This document shows, piece by piece, positions 1 through 8,140 of a stretch of DNA of 44,053 nucleotides. Location of the stretch: NCBI GenBank assembly GCA_017449765.1, contig JAFTFE010000136.1, positions 1 through 44,053 of the forward strand. Direction: 5' to 3'. The position numbers and the translations under genes were made by a program. The notes below the pieces were generated by a model, which worked only from the letters and a program-made list of their open reading frames with translations, made no database searches and was not told the origin of the DNA. How positions within the stretch are numbered: the stretch's first letter is position 1; every line of letters starts with the position of its first letter. This DNA is from Lachnospiraceae bacterium (lineage in GTDB: Bacteria > Bacillota > Clostridia > Lachnospirales > Lachnospiraceae).

Positions 1-90
1 CCATACAAGACCGGAATTGTCTGAAACTATTTTCTCCTTTGCAGCTTTATCACCTTTTCTTGCCAGTCGAAATAGCTCCAATTCATTCAT
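1..90 (-). CDS. sigF: Sporulation sigma factor SigF, N-terminal part (cut by window edge)
   Basis: The first 30 codons of a sigma factor run off the left edge. They start with ATG at 90 and the last visible residues are NSGLVW, which matches the start of region 2 in forespore sigma factors (family knowledge: SigF and SigG carry a GLVWS-type motif there). The start lies directly after the spoIIAB stop, with no good ribosome site of its own, so translational coupling is likely. Position after spoIIAA-spoIIAB makes SigF, which drives early forespore transcription, far more likely than SigG or SigB. Only 30 residues are visible, so the rest is unknown. Confidence 0.88.
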   Translation of the reverse strand, partial: MNELELFRLARKGDKAAKEKIVSDNSGLVW

Positions 91-534
91 TTATTCAAAC
101 TGATGGCTGTTTGCCCCAATCTCCTTCCACATTTTTACTATCGTTCCGTTCCCCACTGTAGAAGAAACCTCAATTTTATCCATAAATGCTTCCATAAAGG
201 AAAATCCCATACCGGATCTGTCCTCATCAGGTCTCGTGGTATACATAGGCTCCATAGCTTTCTTTACATCCTCAATACCCTTGCCCTCATCTATTATCTC
301 TATGTAGATACTCCTATCATTTACCTTGGCTTTTATCTTTATTTTTCCATCACCGTTTTCATAACCATGTATAATTGAATTAGTTACCGCCTCTGACACC
401 GCTGTCTTTACATCAGAGACCTCTTCAAGCGTTGGATTTGTGCCAATGATAAATGCAGCAACCACCATTCTTGCAAAGCCCTCATTTTGTGCAATACTGT
501 TAAACTCGACAATCATTTCGTTTGTATTATTCAT
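91..534 (-). CDS. spoIIAB: Anti-sigma F factor / serine kinase SpoIIAB
   Basis: This 147-residue GHKL-type kinase binds and inhibits SigF and phosphorylates SpoIIAA (family knowledge). Visible motifs are the N-box around residues 48-58 (EAVTNSIIHGY), the G1 box DEGKGI at 82-87 and the G2 box RSGMG at 106-110. The N-terminal EFNSIAQNEGFAR stretch closely resembles Bacillus SpoIIAB, and the length is normal. The gene overlaps the spoIIAA stop by 8 bp and abuts sigF, giving the classical spoIIA order. RsbW is a related alternative, but the SigF N-terminus downstream argues for SpoIIAB. Confidence 0.95.
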   Translation of the reverse strand: MNNTNEMIVEFNSIAQNEGFARMVVAAFIIGTNPTLEEVSDVKTAVSEAVTNSIIHGYENGDGKIKIKAKVNDRSIYIEIIDEGKGIEDVKKAMEPMYTTRPDEDRSGMGFSFMEAFMDKIEVSSTVGNGTIVKMWKEIGANSHQFE

Positions 535-880
535 AATAACCTCCTGCTACCATTTCATTTATAATATCCTCCTTAGTTTCAGCTTTCTTTATTATTCTGT
601 ATATACCGGACATTTCCAGTATTTTATCTATATTGTCGTTTACATTTAACAGATATACCTTTCCTCCTTTATCCTGCACTTTTCTGTATCTGCCGGTTAT
701 CAGACCGATACCTGAGCTGTCCATAAAATTAGTATTGGCAAAGTCGAATATCAGATATCTAACCTTGTTTTCCTCAAATACTTTTTCACTGCGTTTTTTT
801 ATCTTGTCTGCAGCATAATGATCCAGTTCATGTGGAAGATAATAAACCATCACACCATCCTTATATTCATATCTTTCCAT
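527..880 (-). CDS. spoIIAA: Anti-anti-sigma factor SpoIIAA (STAS domain)
   Basis: This single STAS-domain protein of 117 residues, in its unphosphorylated form, displaces SigF from SpoIIAB in the forespore (family knowledge). The phosphorylation motif MDSSGIG is at residues 53-59, and the second serine (Ser56) is the likely target. The start ATG at 880 has a strong AGGAGG site about 8 bases upstream. It is the first gene of the spoIIA operon and overlaps spoIIAB by 8 bp. I could not find a convincing SigH promoter. The upstream region is instead occupied by a long palindrome. Confidence 0.94.
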   Translation of the reverse strand: MERYEYKDGVMVYYLPHELDHYAADKIKKRSEKVFEENKVRYLIFDFANTNFMDSSGIGLITGRYRKVQDKGGKVYLLNVNDNIDKILEMSGIYRIIKKAETKEDIINEMVAGGYYE

Positions 881-917
881 TTTCTTACCTCCTTGTTTTC
901 TTCCAATTTACTAAGGG

Positions 918-1120
918 TACGCTCAGTTGGTAAGGGATACATAGGAACACGCAAGCAATTTGCTAAATCAGTAAGCTCGGATTTTCTAAATTTGCACGAA
1001 ATCGAGAACTCGCTTCGCTCAGACAGCTCTATTTCTGAGCAAATTTATTCGAACCACTCGCTTCTGATTTTACGCAATTTGTGCGAATCATTCCTATATA
1101 TCCCTTACCAACTGAGCGCA
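918..1120. repeat. Long imperfect palindrome A (203 bp) upstream of spoIIA
   Basis: The outer arms, 918-947 and 1091-1120, are inverted copies matching at 28 of 30 positions. The inner sequence continues to pair imperfectly towards a centre near 1010-1020 (for example, the region round 952-980 mirrors that round 1055-1085). The whole element could fold into one long hairpin. It contains no convincing gene. It separates the terminator of the upstream operon from the spoIIA ribosome site, so it may form part of the spoIIA leader. Confidence 0.85.
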
Positions 1121-1152
1121 CCATGATAAAAATATTAGTTCATTAAACCAAT

Positions 1153-1197
1153 GCAAAAATAAAAAGAAAGCAGTAATTTTAACTTACCACTTTCTTT
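1153..1197 (-). terminator. Intrinsic terminator of the DUF342-to-TPR operon
   Basis: On the minus strand a 14-bp stem with two G-U pairs (left arm 1163-1176, right arm 1184-1197, 7-base loop) is followed by a T-rich run of about 10 bases. It lies 29 bases past the stop of the TPR gene and separates that transcript from spoIIA. The 1127-1225 interval holds nothing else I can see. Confidence 0.8.
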
Positions 1198-1225
1198 CGT
1201 ACATAAAATGAAATATAATTTCTGT

Positions 1226-2356
1226 TTATTCATTATTTATCATATTTTGCAGGTCTTCATCAGACATACCGCTTTGGATGTCCGAGTAGTCAGGCAATGG
1301 ATTGTCGCCTGCCTTCTGTGGATTCTTAAGTCCTTCTATCTCAGAGTTCAATTCTGAAATTTCATTACTTAATGTATTTATCGTCTGATTTCTGTCTGCA
1401 AGTTCTTCACTGTAGGATTTTATAAGGTCATCCTTTTCTTTTATTATCTTTCGTTTCTGTGCCGGCACAACAACAAAGAAAAGTAAACAGATTCCAAGTA
1501 TTATACCGAGTATAACATAGATTCCGGAGTACTTGGCGAAGCTTATCTCACCATACTCCCCTCTTGAGACAGCTTTAGCCTTATAGCGTTCTATCATATC
1601 ATTAAAAAACATCCTTACAGAGCTGCCACTCCTGCCGGTTTCGGTGCTTAAAGTAATCGCCACCTCATCTTCATCTAACAAGCCGTCATTTTCAACCGAC
1701 TCCTTACTCATCTCAATTATGTTCTCATCGGTATCTCCCATCTCATGCAGATAATGTATCGCAAGAGTATTGGCTTTATCTATCTTGAGAACTCTCCTTA
1801 ATGTGGTTCTTGCTCTCTCGTAATTATCCGCATTTATATATAATAATGCAAGTAAAAGGTATCCTTTTACAAAATGCGGATTTGCAGATAATACACTCTT
1901 AAGCTGTATGATTGCAAGGTCAAAATTGCCGGTATTCGAATAAATAAGTGCCTGATTATATTTCTTGGCAATCTGATCTACATTTTCAAGAAGAGTAGGG
2001 TCCTGTCTTAATTCTTTTAGGTACTTTGATGCAAGATTACCGGATTGTTTATAATTTACACTCATCACCCATTGACTTAATGCGTTTACAATCTCCCCCA
2101 TCTCATAATACACGAGTCCGAGAAGATTTCTGGTCATAATATTCTTCTTGTTATAGCGAAGCGACATATTAAGAGACTCAATGGCTCCCGATAAATCCCT
2201 CGCAACTGCTCTGTCATAGCCTATATTGTAATAATAATCTGAGGTATTAAATGCCTTTTTAAGTACATCAAGCGGCATATGACAGGCTGAGCAATATCCG
2301 TTTTTTCTAACCTGTGCCCCACAGTTCGGACACAGTACAGGTCTTATACCGGCCAT
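1226..2356 (-). CDS. Zinc-ribbon / TPR membrane protein of unknown function
   Basis: The 376-residue protein has four domains in order. An N-terminal zinc ribbon has two CxxC pairs (Cys9, Cys12, Cys22, Cys25). Tetratricopeptide-like helical repeats cover about residues 40-205, with visible TPR signatures such as GNFDLAIIQLKSVLSANP. One transmembrane helix spans about 277-298, and a charged coiled coil covers about 303-345 before an acidic tail. The layout suggests a membrane-tethered scaffold with the ribbon and TPRs in the cytoplasm, but no specific function is recognisable. It starts 2 bases after the stop of a small upstream gene and is the last gene before a terminator. Confidence 0.8.
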   Translation of the reverse strand: MAGIRPVLCPNCGAQVRKNGYCSACHMPLDVLKKAFNTSDYYYNIGYDRAVARDLSGAIESLNMSLRYNKKNIMTRNLLGLVYYEMGEIVNALSQWVMSVNYKQSGNLASKYLKELRQDPTLLENVDQIAKKYNQALIYSNTGNFDLAIIQLKSVLSANPHFVKGYLLLALLYINADNYERARTTLRRVLKIDKANTLAIHYLHEMGDTDENIIEMSKESVENDGLLDEDEVAITLSTETGRSGSSVRMFFNDMIERYKAKAVSRGEYGEISFAKYSGIYVILGIILGICLLFFVVVPAQKRKIIKEKDDLIKSYSEELADRNQTINTLSNEISELNSEIEGLKNPQKAGDNPLPDYSDIQSGMSDEDLQNMINNE

Positions 2357-2358
2357 TT

Positions 2359-2538
2359 TTATCTCCTTCTGCCAACCATACGGTTAGCCACGTCTTCACT
2401 CGCAGCCTTCATTTCCTCAGTAACCTGAAACACTATATCACTTATATCCTTTAAATCATTACTATATATCGCGTCCTCTGCCTGACTTACCTCAGGTATA
2501 GGCTGAAATCTCTTGAGTTCTTCTTCAAAATTTATCAT
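2359..2538 (-). CDS. Small protein of unknown function, 59 residues
   Basis: An open frame starts with ATG at 2538 (first residues MINFEEELKRFQPIPE) and ends with TAA at 2359. Support for a real gene is positional: its ATG overlaps the folC stop as ATGA, a GGAGG site lies about 6 bases upstream, and the next gene begins 2 bases after its stop. The peptide is acidic and mostly helical by composition, with a basic end (VGRRR) and no signal or membrane segment. I do not recognise a family. It is too short for routine gene calling and easily missed. Confidence 0.75.
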   Translation of the reverse strand: MINFEEELKRFQPIPEVSQAEDAIYSNDLKDISDIVFQVTEEMKAASEDVANRMVGRRR

Positions 2539-3863
2539 CTTTGTGCCTCCATTATTATCTGCTTTATCTCACCAGCCAGATAAAGTGAACCTGTGCATAA
2601 GAGGATTCTGTCTTCATGTCCAATAACCTCTCTGCAGGCTTCATCAAATATGCATTTTATATCATCATTAGATTTAATCTTACATTCATAATCCAAATGT
2701 AACTTAAAAAGCTCAGCTATATATTCTGCTGATATTGCCCTTTTTGAATTTATCTTGGTTATATAAATTTCCACAGGCTTAAGTTCATCACATAAAAGCC
2801 TTATCATAGGCTTATAATCCTTATCCTCTGCGACAGCAAATAAAAGATACTTTTTTTTATCTGTAAACCCCGTATTAATACTTTCTGTAATTCTTTTAAT
2901 CGCCGCCTCGTTATGTGCTCCGTCTATACAGACATTCGGATATATAAAGTCCATTCTGCCCGCCCATAAAAAATGCGCAAAAGCTCTGTTACATTCTTCC
3001 TCACTTATATTACTTATGCCAATAAGTTTGAAAAGCCTGTTGCATGTAACTATAGCAGTAGCTGCATTATCAAGTTGATACAGCGCACTCGTATTGATAA
3101 GAATATGTTCATAATTATAATAACTATTTGATAAGGAAAAATCAATGCTTTTATATCTTAAATCATTTATTATATAATCTGTTTTTGCGACATTAATAGC
3201 TTCGGCATTGTAACTTTTGGCAACTTTCGATATCACTTGGTCAGCCTCATCACTTCCCGTGTTATATACGACAGGAGTATCCGCCTTTATTATCCCTGCT
3301 TTTTCACCTGCAATATCCTTTATTGTGTTTCCGAGATACTTCGTATGGTCAAGACCTATGGAAGTTATTACTGTAATAACCGGTGACAGCAGATTGGTTG
3401 CATCAAGTCTTCCTCCTAAGCCTGTCTCATAAATAACATAATCTACTTTTTTATTTTCAAAATAAACTGCTGCCATAGCAAATAAAAATTCAAAAAAAGA
3501 AATGTGGTTTTTCCCTTTCTCAACGATTTTTTCCTCTGCTTTTTTTACAAGCAAAAAGCAGGACAGAAAATCCTCCTCGGAAATCATCTCATCTGTAACT
3601 ATCCGCTCCCTTATGTCCACAAGATGAGGAGAAGTGAATATGCCAACCTTATAACCTCTTTCCTCTAATATACATTTAATAAAATTCGCAGTCGAACCCT
3701 TGCCATTTGTACCGGCAATATGTATACTTTTTACCTTCTTGTGAGGTGAATCCAATTCTTCCATGATGAATTTTAAATTTTCATTTCCTGATTTCTGTCT
3801 TTCAACGGTTTGTGAAAAAAAAGGAATATCAAGTATATATCTTACAGCTTCTTCGTAATTCAT
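2535..3863 (-). CDS. folC: Folylpolyglutamate / dihydrofolate synthase
   Basis: The 442-residue Mur-ligase-like enzyme adds glutamate to folates, and in bacteria often also makes dihydrofolate from dihydropteroate (family knowledge). The ATP-binding loop GTNGKGS is at residues 51-57, followed by the conserved FTSPHL segment and YETGLGGRLDATN. The later AGRMD and IDGAHN motifs of the ligase fold are also present. The length is normal. It starts 2 bases after queF and its stop overlaps the start of the 59-residue gene. No other folate genes are nearby, so its place here seems to be operon co-transcription rather than pathway clustering. Confidence 0.95.
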   Translation of the reverse strand: MNYEEAVRYILDIPFFSQTVERQKSGNENLKFIMEELDSPHKKVKSIHIAGTNGKGSTANFIKCILEERGYKVGIFTSPHLVDIRERIVTDEMISEEDFLSCFLLVKKAEEKIVEKGKNHISFFEFLFAMAAVYFENKKVDYVIYETGLGGRLDATNLLSPVITVITSIGLDHTKYLGNTIKDIAGEKAGIIKADTPVVYNTGSDEADQVISKVAKSYNAEAINVAKTDYIINDLRYKSIDFSLSNSYYNYEHILINTSALYQLDNAATAIVTCNRLFKLIGISNISEEECNRAFAHFLWAGRMDFIYPNVCIDGAHNEAAIKRITESINTGFTDKKKYLLFAVAEDKDYKPMIRLLCDELKPVEIYITKINSKRAISAEYIAELFKLHLDYECKIKSNDDIKCIFDEACREVIGHEDRILLCTGSLYLAGEIKQIIMEAQR

Positions 3864-3865
3864 AA

Positions 3866-4360
3866 CTACCTGTTGTCCACTTTCTCCGGATACATATCGT
3901 GATTAATTAATCTATCATATGCCACACTCTCCCATTTGGTGTCCGGTTTTCCGTAATTGCAATAAGGATCTATAGATATACCGCCTCTTGGCGTGAACTT
4001 TCCCCACACTTCAATGTACTTTGGTTCCATCAGCTTTATCAAATCCTTCATGATAATATTTACACAGTCCTCGTGAAAATCCCCATGATTCCTAAAGCTG
4101 AACAAGTAAAGCTTAAGCGACTTACTCTCCACCATAAGCTTATCCGGTATATACGATATGTATATGGTGGCAAAGTCCGGCTGTCCTGTTATAGGACAAA
4201 GACTTGTGAACTCCGGACAGTTGAATTTTACAAAATAATCATTTTCCTGATGTTTATTTACAAATGTCTCTAAAATATCTGCCGAATAATCAGACGGATA
4301 TTCCACCTTCTGATTGCCAAGCAAAGTTATGCCTTCCTTTTCCAAATCTGTTCTTGCCAT
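3866..4360 (-). CDS. queF: NADPH-dependent 7-cyano-7-deazaguanine (preQ0) reductase
   Basis: This 164-residue unimodular QueF of the T-fold superfamily reduces preQ0 to preQ1 in queuosine synthesis for tRNA wobble positions (family knowledge). The nucleophile is Cys55 within [13 protein letters not shown], and the substrate/NADPH motif [20 protein letters not shown] is present and intact. The other queuosine genes (queC, queD, queE, tgt) are not in the window. I looked for a preQ1 riboswitch in the 90-base gap to addA and saw none, which fits co-transcription from upstream. Confidence 0.95.
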   Translation of the reverse strand: MARTDLEKEGITLLGNQKVEYPSDYSADILETFVNKHQENDYFVKFNCPEFTSLCPITGQPDFATIYISYIPDKLMVESKSLKLYLFSFRNHGDFHEDCVNIIMKDLIKLMEPKYIEVWGKFTPRGGISIDPYCNYGKPDTKWESVAYDRLINHDMYPEKVDNR

Positions 4361-4450
4361 TTTTTCTTCCTCTTTTCCAAAAACCTTTCTTTTTTCCGGT
4401 ATAAAATGTATATTATCCTTTTGAATTGTTTATATAAAATTTTGATTATT

Positions 4451-7400
4451 TTAATCTATGTTTATATCTTTTTCAAGATAAAATGAGTATATAATCTTTT
4501 CCGTCACCTTTAAACCGGTAATTTGTTCCAACACATATGAATAATAATCAAGCTGAGCCTTATATCTTCTAATCAACTCATCCGCATCGGCATAATCAGT
4601 CTTATAATCCATAAGAATTATCCTGTCGTCCTCAATGAAATATGCATCTATAATTCCCTGAACTATAACCATATCGTCATATGAATATTGTATTTTATCC
4701 TGTCTCTCAAACAATTTATCTGCCGGAATACCTGCCGAAAATTGTTGTTCCTTCTTAAGTCTTCCTCTTATATCAGCATCTATCATACGCCTGCCCAAAT
4801 CAGACATCAGCATAGCACTTATCTTATATGGATTTATGACCGATGCCTCATCTTCATCGAATAAATTCTCAACCACTATTTTTTTAAGAAAACTTCTTAT
4901 ATAGTTTATAAGCTCTTTGTCAGAATTACCGCTTTTTATTATATCCTTGACAGGCTTAAAATCAAGAAGCTCCATAAACTTATGTATTATGGTTCCCCGC
5001 CTTGCACCTGTTATCTTTTTCTTCGTGTCGGCTTCAGCCATATATTCCTTATTCGAATTAGTTTCTGTTTCGTCAGTATCAGGTAAAACATATTTCTCAT
5101 TTACATCATAATTTTCTCCATCGTAAGCCTTCATTTTCTTAATGTCGGATATGGACATCTTGCTCCTTATATCCACATAATGCTGATATGGATATACCAT
5201 TTCAAAACATGACTTGAAGGAATTATACAGCACATCTTTCTCGGAAGAAAGCGCCTTGTCATAGAAATCATATATAGAATAAGTATTTTTGACTGCACTT
5301 ACATCCATATAGGCATTTACATCTTCCTCACTAAGTATGTGCATACATATATCACATTCTTCTCTATAGCTTTCATAGTCTGTCATGGCATATAAAATCC
5401 ACTTCAGATAATTCCCCGCATCAAAGCGTTTTTCAAATGGTAATAATCTGTCATCCGCGGAAGAATTATAAACAGTCCGCTTTTCAGAAAACTCACTTAA
5501 ATTTTTGTCACATCCGGTTATTATAAGTTTTTCCTTTGCACGTGTAAGTGCTACATATAAAACCCTTAATTCCTCCGCAACATTTTCTTTCTTAATTAAA
5601 AGCTTAAAAACTTCACGCATAAACGTGTTCTTTTTATACCTGCTTTCATGATTTATATAGTATGAAGCAAGATAATAATCGCTATGAACTATAAGCTGTT
5701 CACGCAGTTCATTATTATTCATTTTTTTGCCGAAACCACTTGCAAAAACTATCGGATATTCCAAACCTTTACTCTTGTGAATGGATATTATACGTACCAC
5801 ATCCTCATCATCAGAAAGTATGCTTGCTTCACCGAAATCCACCTCATTTATTTTAAGCTTATCCACATATCTTAAGAAATTAAAAAGTCCCTTATATGCT
5901 CCGTTCTCAAAACTGTGAGCTTTCTCAATAAGCATATTGATATTGGCTTTTCTTCTGTGTCCCATAGGCATAGCCATAGCATAGTTATAGTAGTTTGTCA
6001 TATCCAAAGCCTTCCATATAAGTGAAGCTATGGACATAACCTTATTGTCTTCCTTCAAAGTATTAATAATATCAAATATTCTCTTGAGTTTGTCTGATAT
6101 ATAATCATCTGCATCTTCCATATAACAGATGCATTTCTCATACAAATCATGTTTTTCTTTCAGTTTTTTAGAAGCATAATCTGCTATCAGGGCAAGCTCA
6201 TTCTCACTTATTTCGGCAAGCGGCGAAAGAAGTACAGCACTTAGCGGTATATCCTGCCTGATATTATCCACGACAGATAAAAGTGACATTATGGTTCTTA
6301 TCTCAACAGCATCGAAATATCCGCTTGTATCCTCTAAGTAAGCCGGAATACCCGCCATGGAAAGCACATTATATACCGTCTCTCCAAAGCCTTTAATATT
6401 CCTTGATAAAATAACTATATCTTTATATGACGCTTTCCTGTACCTTCCTTTTTCTTCATCATATACATACTGTGGAGAATTTTTATCAAGAAGCTCTTTT
6501 ATCCTGTTTGCAATAGCATATGCCTCAAGTTCTATATTTGTTTTTTTATCTTCTGTATCAAAACTGTCTATGAATAATATTTCAGTCGTTTTGTCAACAT
6601 TTTCGGATATCTCCTTATCACAAGGCGGAAACTCTTTGGTAGGCACAAGAGCAACACTCTCATTGTAAGGTATACCTCCTAAATCCGCTCCCATAAGCTG
6701 ATAGAAGAAGTAATTTATCGTATTAAGCACATTGTCTCTCGAACGGAAATTATTTTTAAGTTCAATCTTTATCTCATTCCCCTCTGATTTAAATGTGTTG
6801 TATTTGGATATAAAAAGGTCAGGCCTTGCCATACGAAATCTGTAAATACTCTGCTTTACATCACCTACCATAAACATATTGTATCTGTTATTTTTTATAC
6901 CTGATACAGAATATAATATATCCTCCTGTAAAAAATTACTGTCCTGATATTCATCAATGAAAATTTCATTATATTTCTCGGAAATTTTCTCGCCCAGCTT
7001 GGTAGAAACAGGTTTTCCGTCATCATCATAGCCTGCACATACAAGTCTGTATGCCATATGCTCAACATCCGAAAAATCATACAGTTTCCTCTTATCCTTC
7101 TCCTCATCATAACGTCTTGAAAAATCAATAACAAGATTAAGCAGTGGTATCAGATACTCTGACATATTCTTTATTTCTTCCACTATCTCATCAGAATTAT
7201 TTTCCGCAAGCTTTAGTCTTTTAATAATATCCTTGTAAGAATTTCTATTTTCTTTATAGAGCTCAACAAGTTCTTCATCATATGCATCCCCCTTACAGGT
7301 TTTAAGTTTCATCCATGAAAACTTAATCGCAGCTGACAGCTCGTCATAATTCTGTGCCTCATATATCTTTGTCAAGGCTTCAATGTCAGCCTCTGCTACA

Positions 7401-8140
7401 GCGTGATTTTTATCCGGTCCTCCTGCCATATCACATATGTTAAGTCCTTCTCTTGCACTCTCTAAAGCATTATATGTATAAGCTTTTACAAGTTCAAGAA
7501 ATGCCTTAAACCATTCTGTCTCATACAAGGACTCTCTGTCGTGTATTTCAAGTGCTTTTTTTGCATTTTCAAACCAGTCGTAAGGTCTTGGATAACTTGA
7601 CGCAACCCTGTATATATTAAAAATATTATTTTTTAAATTATCATCATTTCTTACATTTCCGAATATATCAAGCAGGTTGAAAAAATCTTCGTTTTTTTCA
7701 TTATAAAGCTCCTCGAACATCTCATCCAAAATATCATTTTTCATAAGGGCCATGATACCGCTGTCGCCTATACCAAATGCCGCATCTATGCCAAGCAGTC
7801 CAAAATTCTCTTTAACCAACGAAAGACAAAAACTGTCTATAGTCTGTATGTTGGCACGGTTAATAAGTACAAGCTGCCTGATAAGATGATCATCATCAGG
7901 ATTGTCTTCAAGAAGCGCTTCCAGTTTTGCCGCAATTTTTTCCTTCATCTGTGCAGCAGCAGCCTTGGTAAATGTAACCACCAAAAACTCATCAATATCC
8001 CGTGGTGAATTCTTATCAGTAATCTTATTAATTATGCGCTCAACTAATACGGCAGTCTTACCCGAACCTGCCGCAGCCGATACTAAAATATTCGATTGTC
8101 TCTTATCTATCGCCTGCTGTTGGGCATCAGTCCATGCCAT
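4451..8140 (-). CDS. addA: ATP-dependent helicase/nuclease subunit A (AddA)
   Basis: This 1229-residue UvrD/Rep-type helicase with a C-terminal PD-(D/E)XK nuclease domain processes double-strand DNA ends for recombination together with AddB (family knowledge). The Walker A motif AAAGSGKT is at residues 22-29, and a DEYQDSN Walker B-like motif and an ISIHKSKGLEYP helicase motif follow. The nuclease motif DYKT is at 1178-1181. The length matches the family. The gene overlaps the end of addB by 14 bp, the usual addB-addA order. The 90-base gap to queF is A+T-rich and holds no convincing terminator. Confidence 0.97.
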   Translation of the reverse strand: MAWTDAQQQAIDKRQSNILVSAAAGSGKTAVLVERIINKITDKNSPRDIDEFLVVTFTKAAAAQMKEKIAAKLEALLEDNPDDDHLIRQLVLINRANIQTIDSFCLSLVKENFGLLGIDAAFGIGDSGIMALMKNDILDEMFEELYNEKNEDFFNLLDIFGNVRNDDNLKNNIFNIYRVASSYPRPYDWFENAKKALEIHDRESLYETEWFKAFLELVKAYTYNALESAREGLNICDMAGGPDKNHAVAEADIEALTKIYEAQNYDELSAAIKFSWMKLKTCKGDAYDEELVELYKENRNSYKDIIKRLKLAENNSDEIVEEIKNMSEYLIPLLNLVIDFSRRYDEEKDKRKLYDFSDVEHMAYRLVCAGYDDDGKPVSTKLGEKISEKYNEIFIDEYQDSNFLQEDILYSVSGIKNNRYNMFMVGDVKQSIYRFRMARPDLFISKYNTFKSEGNEIKIELKNNFRSRDNVLNTINYFFYQLMGADLGGIPYNESVALVPTKEFPPCDKEISENVDKTTEILFIDSFDTEDKKTNIELEAYAIANRIKELLDKNSPQYVYDEEKGRYRKASYKDIVILSRNIKGFGETVYNVLSMAGIPAYLEDTSGYFDAVEIRTIMSLLSVVDNIRQDIPLSAVLLSPLAEISENELALIADYASKKLKEKHDLYEKCICYMEDADDYISDKLKRIFDIINTLKEDNKVMSIASLIWKALDMTNYYNYAMAMPMGHRRKANINMLIEKAHSFENGAYKGLFNFLRYVDKLKINEVDFGEASILSDDEDVVRIISIHKSKGLEYPIVFASGFGKKMNNNELREQLIVHSDYYLASYYINHESRYKKNTFMREVFKLLIKKENVAEELRVLYVALTRAKEKLIITGCDKNLSEFSEKRTVYNSSADDRLLPFEKRFDAGNYLKWILYAMTDYESYREECDICMHILSEEDVNAYMDVSAVKNTYSIYDFYDKALSSEKDVLYNSFKSCFEMVYPYQHYVDIRSKMSISDIKKMKAYDGENYDVNEKYVLPDTDETETNSNKEYMAEADTKKKITGARRGTIIHKFMELLDFKPVKDIIKSGNSDKELINYIRSFLKKIVVENLFDEDEASVINPYKISAMLMSDLGRRMIDADIRGRLKKEQQFSAGIPADKLFERQDKIQYSYDDMVIVQGIIDAYFIEDDRIILMDYKTDYADADELIRRYKAQLDYYSYVLEQITGLKVTEKIIYSFYLEKDINID

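Noticed and set aside
881-1125. SigH promoter for spoIIA
   Set aside because: Candidate AGGA- and GAAT-like pieces are present but never at the expected spacing, so none is claimed.
818-1126. 102-codon plus-strand frame across the palindrome before spoIIA
   Set aside because: It overlaps the spoIIAA start region and palindrome arms, with no ribosome site. It is a shadow of the inverted repeat.
4361-4450. Possible preQ1 riboswitch before queF
   Set aside because: The gap is A+T-rich but lacks the short hairpin and C-rich pattern of preQ1 classes I know, and the gene appears to be co-transcribed with addA.
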